64,000 nt of DNA from Firmicutes bacterium UBA7510. GTDB lineage: Bacteria > Bacillota > Clostridia > Tissierellales > Sedimentibacteraceae. This document shows, one piece after another, positions 18,067 to 26,580 of the stretch. The notes beneath the pieces are model-generated. The model was not told the DNA's origin and did not search any database. It worked only from the letters and a program-made list of their open reading frames with translations. The number at the start of each line of letters is the position of its first letter. Positions within the stretch are counted from its first letter, which is position 1. The stretch lies in NCBI GenBank assembly GCA_002479485.1, contig DLNM01000026.1, positions 1 through 64,000 on the forward strand. The letters run 5' to 3'. The translations under genes were made by a program, and so were the position numbers.

Positions 18067-18557
18067 TGAAAAATAAAAAAATCAAAGATGAACGTGTCTT
18101 ACAATTAAACAACAAAATTCAAAGTGAAGCCTATCTTATAGTGCTATTCCTTGCGGTTGTTTCTGTTTTTATTAAGTCCTATGTGATGGATATGTCGTTC
18201 TCACAGTATGCAGTTGAGCTTGGTATTATTATTTTTTCAATAGCTTACATTGCGGTAAGGAGTATGTTAGTCGGATACGATTTTATGAACAATTTTAAAA
18301 GTGGAAAGGTATCAACAGTATCGACTATTTTAGTTTCAAGTCTTGCTATAAGCATTATAAACGGAATAAGAAACTATTCTCTATATGGCGATAAGTATAC
18401 CGGAATATTAGACGGATTCTTTATTTCAGTGTTAGTGGTTACTTTTATCTCTGCAGCTATTTTTATTTCAGTTGTATTCGTTATTCTATACTGTTTCAAT
18501 ATGAAAGGGCAGCAAAGGATTGAAAAGAGGCTCAATGAAGGAGATAAACAAGATTAA
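18066..18557 (+). CDS. Four-helix membrane protein, DUF6773-like
   Basis: 163 residues with about four membrane segments: near residues 22-42, 50-70, 85-105 and 120-147. The N-terminus KNKKIKDERVLQLNNKIQSEAY and the charged tail RIEKRLNEG are cytoplasmic in such proteins. It matches what I remember as DUF6773 proteins, which are regularly paired with a small XRE regulator as here. Function is not known. The start at 18066 follows GGGAGG by eight bases. Confidence 0.7.
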   Translation: MKNKKIKDERVLQLNNKIQSEAYLIVLFLAVVSVFIKSYVMDMSFSQYAVELGIIIFSIAYIAVRSMLVGYDFMNNFKSGKVSTVSTILVSSLAISIINGIRNYSLYGDKYTGILDGFFISVLVVTFISAAIFISVVFVILYCFNMKGQQRIEKRLNEGDKQD

Positions 18558-18821
18558 TTGATTGAATCAAGCACTTTTATTCTGTTACAGAAAGAAAGTG
18601 AAGTCAGTTCATAATGGATAAAGTTGCATCACAAACTGAAGTACAATAACTACTTTAACAATTATAAGTTGTAAATGTGGAAGATAGATGGAGGGAACAA
18701 CCAGTCAGGCGAGTAGAAATAGAATTGCAAGGTCATTTTTATTATGTAAAGCGATAACGAATGAAAGATTAAAAAGATTTGGTTTAGTATCACTACTAGG
18801 CCAATATCAGTTAGTGCATAG

Positions 18822-19505
18822 CTAACAGGATGGGAACCATCCTATTTTTGCATATGGAATTGTGGATTCAACAATACCTGTCGAGTATGGTGCTATATCA
18901 TATTGCTGATAGTAAATGGTTATACCGTTAGGTGACATATAAAAACTGTTGGGATTAAAATTTTTTATAATTAGATCTCTGTAGTCATCAAAGTAAATCA
19001 GAGGATTTTCTTTTAAGTTTTCTTCGGCTTGTGCTATCATTTCCTGTGTAATCATATGGGTGTAATCTGTATAATGCTTAAAGAAACAATAAAGATAAAT
19101 ATTTTCTCCGGTGCATAATTCCCAGGTGTTTGAAGTTCTTGTAGTGTTTCCGTGTGTCCCTCCCGTGAATTCATATTTGTCGGTATAAAGGCTTAAAAAA
19201 CAGTTGTCATTATAGGTTATTGTATATTCCATATAAGCATCATAGCCATGAAAAGGAAAATTATTTTTCAGTGAATCCGTATAGGTATTCATTGCTTGAT
19301 TATAAAGTGTGTTTGCAGCATATTCGAAGTATTCATCAACTTGCATACTAATCTGATTATTTATCATTTCTTCTGCACAAGGATTATTATAAGTATTTAC
19401 TATTGGATATTTAATATTAAGTGTCAGTATTTCAATGTTATCATATTTAAATTTGCAATTAATTTCTCGCATGTTGATAGTAGCAAAGCATCTTGGTTTA
19501 CTCAT
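18822..19505 (-). CDS. DUF4163/DUF3298 domain protein
   Basis: 227 residues, without a signal peptide or membrane segment. The N-terminal half is DUF4163-like (YPIVNTYNNPCAEEMINNQI and later YTITYNDNCFLSLYTDKYEFTGGTHGNT), and the C-terminal half is DUF3298-like with IYYQQYDIAPYSTGI, the typical end of the domain. These domains form the outer part of RsiV anti-sigma factors, which bind lysozyme, and of PdaC deacetylases; here they stand alone in a cytosolic-looking protein. GGGAGGT precedes the ATG by seven bases. Function unknown. Confidence 0.75.
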   Translation of the reverse strand: MSKPRCFATINMREINCKFKYDNIEILTLNIKYPIVNTYNNPCAEEMINNQISMQVDEYFEYAANTLYNQAMNTYTDSLKNNFPFHGYDAYMEYTITYNDNCFLSLYTDKYEFTGGTHGNTTRTSNTWELCTGENIYLYCFFKHYTDYTHMITQEMIAQAEENLKENPLIYFDDYRDLIIKNFNPNSFYMSPNGITIYYQQYDIAPYSTGIVESTIPYAKIGWFPSC

Positions 19506-20061
19506 TTACAAACCTCCCACAATATATTATGATTAAGCATTACATATGCTTTAGCTTCATGAACAGTCCACAATCCATCAGATTAATTAACTGATTATTG
19601 GTGAGATAGAATCTATGTTTAGGTCTTAAAATATTGTTTTTGACATCGTATGGGAATTGAATAGGATATATTCTCGTATAATAAAGTGCTCTACATTAGC
19701 TTATAATCATCATGTGCTCAAATTTTAAAGATGCTAATCTACCTTACAATTATTCTTATTATCTGTTTTTTATTTTTTGCAGATAAATATAAATTAAGAA
19801 TTTGAAATATTCAACACCATTATCTGATATTTATTCATTAGATGCATTATTATACTATATTATTAGAGGAGGCAAGCCAAAGAAAATGTGATTTGTAAAA
19901 ATCAGGTGCCAATATATCGTAAACATAGCAACTCCTCTTTTTATGTTTAGGAAAATATGAATTGGGAAGTATAATAAATCATATGATTATGGATTATTTG
20001 CAAATAACTTACTATGTGTTATAATTTTAAATACATATAAAGGGGTTAAGGAGGTAGTAAC
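19506..20061. other. Intergenic region before the tetR-oleate hydratase locus
   Basis: About 555 bases without a gene. It holds a candidate structured RNA at 19864-19942 and the tetR promoter, TTGCAA (19998-20003), 16 bases, TATAAT (20020-20025). The rest is AT-rich and I see nothing else in it. Confidence 0.5.
19864..19942 (+). ncRNA. Candidate small structured RNA with terminator stem
   Basis: AGAGGAG (19865-19871) pairs with CTCCTCT (19932-19938), which is followed by T residues. Inside, GGCA (19871-19874) can pair with TGCC (19907-19910) and TGATTT (19889-19894) with AAATCA (19899-19904) over a GTAA loop. A TATACT -10-like box at 19851-19856 would start a transcript close to 19863, at the edge of the stem. 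The -35 is poor. It could be a free small RNA or just a terminator with a large loop. Confidence 0.35.
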
Positions 20062-20631
20062 TTGGCACAGCAATATACCAAAAAAATGATTCGTGAGGCA
20101 TTTATAAAGATGCTAAATGAACATCCACTTAACAAAATTACAGTTAAAGATATTGCTACAGCATGTGAAATCAATAGAAATACTTTTTATTACTACTATA
20201 CGGATGTATATGTACTTCTATCAGAAATATTTCAAACAGAACTTCAGACAGTAATTGATGAATATAATGATACACTCTCATGGGAAGAGAGCTTTATTGT
20301 GGCCGCTAGATTTGCTTTAGAAAACAGAACAGCCATATATCATGTATATAATTCAATGCAGAGAGAAGAATTAGTAAACTATATACACAATGTATCAGGA
20401 AATGTAATGATGCGGTATGTTGAAAAAGTAAGCAATGGTATCCCAGCTTCTTCAGCAGATAAAAAACTAATTTCTTCCTTTTATCAGTGTGCCCTTACTG
20501 AAATGGTACTACGCTGGATTTCTTCCGGAATGAAGGAAGACCCTGATACTATCATTAGGCGAATTGGACAGCTCTTTGATGGAAATATTGAGTTATCTCT
20601 TAAACGAAGTGCTGATTTAAATAATGTATAG
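20062..20631 (+). CDS. TetR/AcrR-family transcriptional regulator
   Basis: 189 residues. The N-terminal HTH reads ITVKDIATACEINRNTFYYYYTDVYVLLSEIF, the TetR form; the C-terminal part (about 75-180) is the TetR_C group often seen beside drug or fatty-acid genes. The start is TTG at 20062, seven bases after AAGGAGGT, with no ATG in a good place. The oleate hydratase gene follows 316 bases downstream in the same direction behind a terminator, so this protein is the likely regulator of it. Confidence 0.88.
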   Translation: MAQQYTKKMIREAFIKMLNEHPLNKITVKDIATACEINRNTFYYYYTDVYVLLSEIFQTELQTVIDEYNDTLSWEESFIVAARFALENRTAIYHVYNSMQREELVNYIHNVSGNVMMRYVEKVSNGIPASSADKKLISSFYQCALTEMVLRWISSGMKEDPDTIIRRIGQLFDGNIELSLKRSADLNNV

Positions 20632-20947
20632 TAAAAGGCAATAGGAGATTTGTTTTTTATCAGACATTTTAACTTTGATGCCTAAAAATTAGACATATAA
20701 ACTGCAGTGTTCCAACTTCGAACACTGCAGTTTATTTATCTAATGAAAAAAACATAAAAAAGCTATATTATAGATTTATACAAATCACATGTATATAAGT
20801 ATTCGAAAAGTAAAGCCTATTATTTGTTACACCATAGTCTCGACGTCATCGAGCCATATTGGTATGTTAATAAAGTGAACAGGGAAGTACTAAATATAAT
20901 AGTAGGATTTATAAGAATATTAAAAGATTAGGAAAGAAGGAGATACA
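20632..20947. promoter_or_regulatory. Region between tetR and oleate hydratase
   Basis: Holds the tetR terminator (20699-20733), an imperfect palindrome at 20830-20861 and a TATAAT -10 box at 20895-20900 with a weak -35 (AAAGTG, 17 bases before). The palindrome lies upstream of the promoter. No reading frame of note. Confidence 0.45.
20699..20735 (+). terminator. Terminator after tetR
   Basis: AAACTGCAGTGTTC (20699-20712) and GAACACTGCAGTTT (20720-20733), a perfect 14-base stem with a seven-base loop, followed by TATTTAT. Confidence 0.85.
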
Positions 20948-22741
20948 ATGAAATTAAAGACATATGATGACAGACTTAAACTTACAAACGGAACTTATCA
21001 TGCTTTAGTAAATGCAAGAAAGCCTAAAGGAATTGAAGAGAAAAAAGCTTATTTAATTGGTACCGGAATTGGTGCTTTGGCTGCTGGGTGTTTTTTGATT
21101 CGTGATGCTCATATGGATGGCAGCAAGATTACGTTTTTAGAACAATTAGACATTCCCGGAGGATCTTTGGATGGTGCAGTTCGTCAGAATGTTGGTTATG
21201 TTGCACGTGGCGGACGTGAAATGGGACATTATTTTGAAGTTTTATGGAACTTGTTCAGTTCGTTGCCATCTACAGAAGATCCTAATATGACTGTATTAGA
21301 TCATTTTTATTATACAAACTACGATGATCCAAACTCTAGTAATTGCCGTATTACTAAAAATCAAGGTGAGCGATATGACAATGGAAAATTTAATTTGGGT
21401 CAAGACTTGGCAAAAGAATTAGCTGCCTTTGTAAATATTTCAGATGAAGAACTTCAAAATAAATCAATCGAAGATATTTTTTCTGAGGAACTATTAAATA
21501 GTGATTTCTGGACATATTGGAGAACCATGTTTGCCTTTGAAAATTGGCATAGTGCCTTAGAGATGAAATTATATATGAATCGCTTTATCCATCATGTTGG
21601 GGGTTTACCAGATCTTTCAGCTTTACAATTTTCAAGACATGATCAATACACTTCATTTGTAAAGCCAATGGTTAAATATTTGGAAGACAATGGTGCTAAA
21701 TTTGAATATGGAGTCACAGTTGATAATGTTGAGTTCTCAATTTCAGATGATAAAAAAGTTGCAAATAGAATAGTTGCAAAAGATAGAAATGGGAAAGATA
21801 ATTCTATTGAGTTAACAGAAAATGATTTAGTATTTATCACTAATGGTTCTATGACTGAAGGTTCAGGATATGGTGATGATAATACGCCTGCTCCATTTAA
21901 TAAAGAGCCGAAAGGTTGTTGGAAGTTGTGGAGAAATATAGCAGCTCAATCAGATGAATTTGGAAACCCTGATAAGTTCTGTACAGACCCGGAAAAATCT
22001 AGTTGGGAGTCTTGTACAGTAACCTGCCATGATGAACGTGTTCCTAAGTACATTGAAAAAATCACAAAACGTTCACCATACGGTGGTCGCACTGTAACAG
22101 GTGGTATAGTTACAGCTATTGACTCTTCATGGTTGATGAGCTGGACAATAAACCGTCAAGAACAATATTATGGACAGCCTGAAAAAGACGTGGTTGTTTG
22201 GGTATATGGTTTGTTTTCTGATGTTCCTGGAGACTACATTAAAAAACCTATGAGAGATTGTACCGGTAAGGAAATCACAAAAGAATGGTTATATCATATA
22301 GGAGTTCCTACAGCGGAAATAGAAGAATTAGCAGGATCATGTACTGCAATTCCTGTTATGATGCCATTTATTACATCTCAATTTATGGCTCGTGAATTTG
22401 GAGATCGTCCATATGTTGTACCAAAGAATGCAGTAAACTTTGCTTTCCTTGGACAATTTGCCGAAACATTGGATGATCCGGGACGTGATACAGTATTTAC
22501 AATAGAATATTCAGGACGTACAGCCATGGAAGCAGTATATGTTTTAACCGGAGTTGAAAAAGGAGTTCCTGAGGTATATGCTTCTAGATATGATATACGT
22601 TATTTATTAAATGCAGGTAAATGTTTGTTAGATGGAGAAAAACCCGAAATTAATCTATCACCAATAGCTAAACGTAAAATTTTAAAACAAATAGCAGGGA
22701 CAGACATTGAAAAAGTATTGAAAGAATATGGAATTGTTTAA
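20948..22741 (+). CDS. ohyA: Oleate hydratase (myosin-cross-reactive antigen family)
   Basis: FAD-dependent hydratase that adds water to the cis-9 double bond of oleic and related fatty acids, giving 10-hydroxystearate; a fatty-acid detoxifying enzyme. 597 residues, full length. The dinucleotide-binding segment is IGTGIGALAAGCFLIRDA, followed by the flavin acid E and GGSLDG. The family segments GYVARGGREMGHYFEVLW, RFIHHVGGLPDLSALQFSRHDQYTSF-like, and NFAFLGQFAE with TVFTIEYSGRTAMEAVY are seen. The ATG follows AAGGAGA by five bases. Its neighbour is a TetR regulator. No membrane segments; membrane-associated action is known for the family. Confidence 0.96.
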   Translation: MKLKTYDDRLKLTNGTYHALVNARKPKGIEEKKAYLIGTGIGALAAGCFLIRDAHMDGSKITFLEQLDIPGGSLDGAVRQNVGYVARGGREMGHYFEVLWNLFSSLPSTEDPNMTVLDHFYYTNYDDPNSSNCRITKNQGERYDNGKFNLGQDLAKELAAFVNISDEELQNKSIEDIFSEELLNSDFWTYWRTMFAFENWHSALEMKLYMNRFIHHVGGLPDLSALQFSRHDQYTSFVKPMVKYLEDNGAKFEYGVTVDNVEFSISDDKKVANRIVAKDRNGKDNSIELTENDLVFITNGSMTEGSGYGDDNTPAPFNKEPKGCWKLWRNIAAQSDEFGNPDKFCTDPEKSSWESCTVTCHDERVPKYIEKITKRSPYGGRTVTGGIVTAIDSSWLMSWTINRQEQYYGQPEKDVVVWVYGLFSDVPGDYIKKPMRDCTGKEITKEWLYHIGVPTAEIEELAGSCTAIPVMMPFITSQFMAREFGDRPYVVPKNAVNFAFLGQFAETLDDPGRDTVFTIEYSGRTAMEAVYVLTGVEKGVPEVYASRYDIRYLLNAGKCLLDGEKPEINLSPIAKRKILKQIAGTDIEKVLKEYGIV

Positions 22742-22757
22742 TAACATTTAGAATAAG

Positions 22758-22803
22758 AAAGCTTCGTGCCATAACTGAAAAGTCAGTTATGGCACGAAGC
22801 TTT
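22758..22803. terminator. Strong bidirectional terminator
   Basis: A 21-base stem (AAAGCTTCGTGCCATAACTGA and its complement) with an AAAG loop, between the converging oleate hydratase and flavo-diiron genes. Confidence 0.93.
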
Positions 22804-22808
22804 CATTT

Positions 22809-23996
22809 CTACTGGCAAAGGGCTCTGGCAACTTCTGCAGCATTGCGCAAATCCTCTTCTTTCGGGTTCCAATTGCATTTAACTTCTGTTTCCACTACGG
22901 AGAATCCGGCATTTGTCAGACGTTCTCTAAGGACATTTGTTCCCTCGCCGCTCCATCCGTAACATCCGAATACAGCCGCCTTTTTACCTTTAAACTTCAA
23001 TTCTTTCAGAAAATCAAGCCACCCTCCTACAGAAGAAAGGATATTGCCCCCTACGGTTGGAGAACCCAGTGCGATTGCTTTTGATTTAAATACCTCTGTC
23101 ATAATATCATTCTTGTTTATTTTAGAGATATTATAAATTTTTACTCGTGTATCAGGTGAAATTTGCGCAATTTCGGCGCTAATCTTATGAGCCAGCTGTT
23201 TTGTTCCATCCCACATGGTATCATAAACGATAGTAATCTGATCCTCTTGATAATTTTGAGACCATTCATAATATTTCTCTACGATCTGTAATGGATTATC
23301 TCTCCAAATTGAACCGTGACTAGTAGCGATGATATCGATTGGAATATTTAGCGCTTGTATTTGTTCAATTTTCTTTTTCACAAGAGGAGAAAATGGGGTT
23401 AAAATATTGGCATAGTATTTTATCGCTTCTTCCCAAAGCTTGCATTGATCAGCTTTGTCATTAAATAATTCCTCTACAGCGAAATGCTGTCCAAAAGCAT
23501 CATTGGAAAAAAGAATATTATCTCCTGTCAAATAGGTAGCCATGCTGTCTGGCCAATGAAGCATTGTCATTTCCACAAAGATAAGCTTCTTTCCGTTGCC
23601 GATGTCAATAGAATCTCCTGTTTTCACTACCTGAAAATTCCATTCAGGATGATGATACTGTCCTACCAGCGATTTTACTCCGTTTGCCGTGCAGTAAATA
23701 GGAGTATTAGGTATTATCTCCATTAGCGCAGGAAGAGAGCCGCTGTGGTCAATTTCACCGTGATTAGCAACAATAAAATCAATTTCATTTAAATCAATCT
23801 CTTTTTCCAGATTATCGATAAATTCTGTGGAATGAGGCTTCCAGACCGTATCGATGAGGACTGTTTTTTCTTCCTTAATTAAATAGGCATTCTGGCTTGA
23901 ACCGTGGTTTATGGAATAATCCGCTCCGTGGAAGGACTCTAGTTCCCAGTCCATAAAGCCTACCCAGTAGACATTATTTTTCACAAGTTTTTTCAT
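22809..23996 (-). CDS. fprA: Flavo-diiron protein (rubredoxin: oxygen / nitric oxide oxidoreductase)
   Basis: Reduces O2 to water and/or NO to N2O; cytosolic defence enzyme of anaerobes, 395 residues. The beta-lactamase-fold domain has all the di-iron ligands at the canonical numbers: H79-x-E81-x-D83-H84, H147 and D166, with a later histidine in ATSHGSIW. The flavodoxin domain begins near residue 255 with IVYDTMWDGTKQLAHKI. No rubredoxin domain is fused. It is the second gene of the ric operon (two bases after ric), so it is controlled with it. Confidence 0.95.
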   Translation of the reverse strand: MKKLVKNNVYWVGFMDWELESFHGADYSINHGSSQNAYLIKEEKTVLIDTVWKPHSTEFIDNLEKEIDLNEIDFIVANHGEIDHSGSLPALMEIIPNTPIYCTANGVKSLVGQYHHPEWNFQVVKTGDSIDIGNGKKLIFVEMTMLHWPDSMATYLTGDNILFSNDAFGQHFAVEELFNDKADQCKLWEEAIKYYANILTPFSPLVKKKIEQIQALNIPIDIIATSHGSIWRDNPLQIVEKYYEWSQNYQEDQITIVYDTMWDGTKQLAHKISAEIAQISPDTRVKIYNISKINKNDIMTEVFKSKAIALGSPTVGGNILSSVGGWLDFLKELKFKGKKAAVFGCYGWSGEGTNVLRERLTNAGFSVVETEVKCNWNPKEEDLRNAAEVARALCQ

Positions 23997-23998
23997 AA

Positions 23999-24697
23999 TT
24001 AAATTTCTCCTTCATATTTTTGAAATAGTAATGAATTTTCTATAAATATATGAATGTACACATCCTTAACTAGTTCTTGGAGCTTCTGAAAGAGTACACG
24101 ATAGGAAGTGCATCCGTCTTCCGGTGCTGTAAAATCATTGGTGCAAGCTGTAATCTCTTTTATCAGATTGCCAGCAGCCTCATGCTCATACTCTAAGGAC
24201 TTCACATAATTGATACCTTTATCTCCGTTAAAGTTTTTCTGCATGTATGGGAAAATAAGCTTTTCCTCCTTTACGAAATGCTGTTGAAGCTCTTTTCGCA
24301 AATCGGAAAAAAGTGAATGCAATGGAATCAGCTGCTCTTGATGATGTTCATAATGAACTAAAAAAACCTTATTTATCAGCTCATCAATTTCTGCCAGAAG
24401 ACCTCTTTCTTTTAAATGGTGGGTATCAATAATATAGTCAATCAGGTCCGGGATTGACATTTCCATCAGTCTCTCCATAGCGAGTACCTGTTCTTTGTTT
24501 GATTTATGTGCTTGATTTGCAAGTTTTTTATTTAGTAGTTCGATAAAACTGTTGGATTCAATTCCCAGTTCTTTCACAGCATCCTCCAAGGCATCGTTTC
24601 CTCCACAGCAATAGTCAATATGGAAATCATTAAAAATTTCAATTGCTTTCGGATAGGCCTTAACAACATCAGTTATTTTCATTTTACCTGTAATCAT
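23999..24697 (-). CDS. ric: Iron-sulfur cluster repair di-iron protein RIC (ScdA/YtfE family)
   Basis: Hemerythrin-like di-iron protein that repairs clusters damaged by nitric oxide or peroxide; 232 residues. The ScdA_N domain (about 1-55) shows FNDFHIDYCCGGND with C30-C31, and the hemerythrin-like domain supplies histidines and acids in DTHHLKERG, VHYEHHQEQL, HFVKEEKLIFPYM, EYEHEAAG and HIFIENSLLF. AGGAGG stands six bases ahead of the ATG. First gene of an operon with the flavo-diiron gene; its promoter carries an FNR-type box. Confidence 0.94.
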   Translation of the reverse strand: MITGKMKITDVVKAYPKAIEIFNDFHIDYCCGGNDALEDAVKELGIESNSFIELLNKKLANQAHKSNKEQVLAMERLMEMSIPDLIDYIIDTHHLKERGLLAEIDELINKVFLVHYEHHQEQLIPLHSLFSDLRKELQQHFVKEEKLIFPYMQKNFNGDKGINYVKSLEYEHEAAGNLIKEITACTNDFTAPEDGCTSYRVLFQKLQELVKDVYIHIFIENSLLFQKYEGEI

Positions 24698-24749
24698 AAT
24701 TTTCCTCCTATTTTTGAATTCTTTGCTTTTGGCAACAGTTATTTTATTT

Positions 24750-24799
24750 GTAAGCTTAGTATAATCAGAAAAAAGAATTAAAAATGTGATTTAAATCAT
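24750..24799 (-). promoter_or_regulatory. ric promoter with FNR-type box at -41.5
   Basis: On the minus strand a palindrome ATGATTTAAATCAC (24786-24799; FNR-like GAT-N4-ATC core) is followed by a TATACT -10 box at 24758-24763. Counting from the palindrome centre to the -10 places it at -41.5 from the expected start, the classic class II activator position of CRP/FNR proteins. There is no good -35 box, as expected for an activated promoter. Confidence 0.7.
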
Positions 24800-24821
24800 T
24801 ATTTACAGAATTTTTTTATTT

Positions 24822-25511
24822 TTACATTTCGTTTTCAAATATATCCCTTAAAATATCCCTGTTTAAGATTTGGATTTTACGGTTTCCTTCCAGTTTGATA
24901 GCGCCTTCTTTGCAGAGTTCACTCAGTTTTCTACTGATAGTCTCTCTTCTGACATTTATATAAGCTGATATATCATCTCTGGTCAGTTCAATAGTTTGCT
25001 CTTTGATCCGATTGCTTCTGAATAAAAGAAATCCAGCAACTCTGGCTTTGGCATCATTGATAGATAATAACTGAACCAGTTCATTTGCCGTCGACAGTTT
25101 CTGTCCTACCATGCTTAATATCTTAATCCCAATTTCAGGTTTTCTTAATATCAGTTGCTGAATATCTGTTAGGGAAATGAGACATAGACCGCATTCTCCC
25201 AAAGCAACAGCATTTGTCTCAAAGACCTTTCCGCTAAATATGTTCTGCTCTCCGTATATATCACCTTCTGTCAATATATCAAGAACGTATTCCTTTCCTT
25301 CCATGGAATAGCGGTTGATCTTAACCTTTCCGTAACGAATGATAATTATTTTGTCCACAGGGTCATATTCATGAAAAATATTTTCTCCTCTTTTGTAATC
25401 CAAATGCTGAGCCTTTGATATAAGTTCTTTCTGTTCTTCTAAAGAGAGGGGCTCAAAAATGGGGATTTTTGAGGTACAAAATTTACTACAGGAATTGCAC
25501 ATTAGTTTCAT
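24822..25511 (-). CDS. Crp/Fnr-family regulator with N-terminal cysteines
   Basis: 229 residues. A cyclic-nucleotide-binding fold (about 20-135; GENIFHEYDPVDKIIIIRYGKVKI, GDIYGEQNIF) precedes a CRP-type winged helix at about 165-225 (TRDDISAYINVRRETISRKLSELCKEGAI). The N-terminal MCNSCSKFCTSKIPIF has three closely spaced cysteines, like the iron-sulfur-binding end of FNR and ANR proteins, so it may sense oxygen or NO through a cluster. The gene lies upstream of ric on the same strand; AAAGGAG precedes the ATG by six bases. The likely target is the box before ric. Confidence 0.9.
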   Translation of the reverse strand: MKLMCNSCSKFCTSKIPIFEPLSLEEQKELISKAQHLDYKRGENIFHEYDPVDKIIIIRYGKVKINRYSMEGKEYVLDILTEGDIYGEQNIFSGKVFETNAVALGECGLCLISLTDIQQLILRKPEIGIKILSMVGQKLSTANELVQLLSINDAKARVAGFLLFRSNRIKEQTIELTRDDISAYINVRRETISRKLSELCKEGAIKLEGNRKIQILNRDILRDIFENEM

Positions 25512-25554
25512 GTCGTTCTCCTTTCATTCGTTTTAATTGCTTCATGATAATTGT

Positions 25555-25582
25555 ATTATATCAAATAGGATGACGATTGCAA
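25555..25582 (-). promoter_or_regulatory. Promoter of the Crp/Fnr gene
   Basis: Read on the minus strand: TTGCAA (25582-25577), 16 bases, TATAAT (25560-25555). The start would fall about 45 bases before the ATG. Confidence 0.6.
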
Positions 25583-25602
25583 GAAGATAAAATTTCTCAC
25601 CC

Positions 25603-25631
25603 TTGACACATACTGCTTTCCATGTTAAACT
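25603..25631 (+). promoter_or_regulatory. Promoter of the first leader RNA
   Basis: TTGACA (25603-25608), 17 bases, TAAACT (25626-25631); start of transcription expected near 25638, just before the leader with the terminator stem. Confidence 0.55.
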
Positions 25632-25637
25632 AGACAT

Positions 25638-25742
25638 AATAGAAAATAAAAGAACCGTCTTGTGAAAGAAGGGCTTTTGGTATCATGCTGTAAGGCATGT
25701 TATGGAAAGCTCTTCTTTTTTTTATAATTGGAGGTGAAACAG
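25638..25742 (+). promoter_or_regulatory. Attenuator-like leader RNA, copy 1
   Basis: The leader begins with AATAAAAGAACCGTCT, then a long stem: AAGAAGGGCTTT pairs with AAAGCTCTTCTT (about 25667-25720), with an inner CATGC/GCATG hairpin, followed directly by T8, which makes an intrinsic terminator within the mRNA leader. The ribosome site TTGGAGGTG follows. The second copy at 26581-26675 keeps the same first 16 bases, the GGCTTTTGGTAT segment, the T run and the ribosome site. I cannot assign it to a riboswitch class I know. Confidence 0.6.
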
Positions 25743-26510
25743 ATGAATATTGTTGGAAAAGAAGTAACACATGTAAAATACGGGCTAGGGACTATACTTG
25801 AAATAAATGAAAATAAGATGCAAGTAGATTTTGAATCTGACACAAAGACTTTTATTTATCCAGAATCTTTTGAGAAGTTTTTTTCAATAGAAGATAAGAG
25901 AGCAAAAAAGTATATCGACGGAAAATTAATTGAAATTAATAGGCTAAAAAGTATAGAGCAGGAACAAAAAGAAAAAGAAGAAAAGTTTAGAATGTTCAAA
26001 AGCAAATTTAAGGTTAAAGTTAACTCGCAAGCTGTGTTTGAAATGAACCACAGTGATTGGAAAAGTTTTTTGGATACATGGAGTATTTCAACTGGGATAC
26101 ATTTATCGGGAAATAACAAGGGAAAACCTCGTATACCTAAAAATTTAAATATGAATTCAGCTTGTCTTTTAACTATGAAGCCTGAAGGTAGCACAGAAAA
26201 AGACCGTATTATTTTAGGTGTTTTCATGACTCCTAATGAGTTTATTGGAGAAAACTGCACTACGGGAATTGTACCAGCACATGAAAAGTACCGAATTATA
26301 TGGGAATCAGAACATGAAGAATTATTATTTTGGGATTATTTTTCAGATGATGCGAAATTGAATAAATGGGGAAGTTCAAACATGAAATATATTTCTATTA
26401 CGCTTATAAAAAAGATATTAGAGGATATGATTAGTTCTGCATCTGAGATAAGTGAAAAGGAAATAATACTGGATTTTTATCAGTATTTCTGCCAAATGAA
26501 TCACCTATAA
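25743..26510 (+). CDS. Unknown protein with CarD/Tudor-like N-terminal module
   Basis: 255 residues from the ATG at 25743 (GGAGGTG six bases before). The N-terminal 48 residues, VGKEVTHVKYGLGTILEINENK followed by KTFIYPESFEKFF, form a small beta module of the V-x-H-x-x-(F/Y)-G-x-G-x-I kind that occurs at the head of several Clostridial proteins. A charged helix (about 55-85) links it to a C-terminal domain of about 160 residues, with WSISTGIHLSG and GVFMTPNEFIGENCTTGIVPAHEKYR, that I do not recognise. Preceded by an attenuator-like leader, so expression is conditional. Confidence 0.6.
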   Translation: MNIVGKEVTHVKYGLGTILEINENKMQVDFESDTKTFIYPESFEKFFSIEDKRAKKYIDGKLIEINRLKSIEQEQKEKEEKFRMFKSKFKVKVNSQAVFEMNHSDWKSFLDTWSISTGIHLSGNNKGKPRIPKNLNMNSACLLTMKPEGSTEKDRIILGVFMTPNEFIGENCTTGIVPAHEKYRIIWESEHEELLFWDYFSDDAKLNKWGSSNMKYISITLIKKILEDMISSASEISEKEIILDFYQYFCQMNHL

Positions 26511-26551
26511 GTAAAGCTTTAAATCAATAAAGGAAAAGTATTTTAAACGAT

Positions 26552-26580
26552 TTGTTTCTAATAATTAGAGATATTATAAT
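26552..26580 (+). promoter_or_regulatory. Promoter of the second leader RNA
   Basis: TTGTTT (26552-26557), 17 bases, TATAAT (26575-26580). Transcription would begin near 26587, inside the conserved AAAAGAACCGTCT. Confidence 0.6.

Noticed and set aside
18826..18850. Hairpin AGGATGG-gaa-CCATCCT with T run
   Set aside because: It lies inside the 3' end of the DUF3298 gene; it may be a terminator for plus-strand transcripts but no plus-strand gene ends close to it.
25638..25742. Assignment of the twin leaders to c-di-GMP, THF, preQ1 or T-box families
   Set aside because: None of the conserved cores I know for these classes is present.
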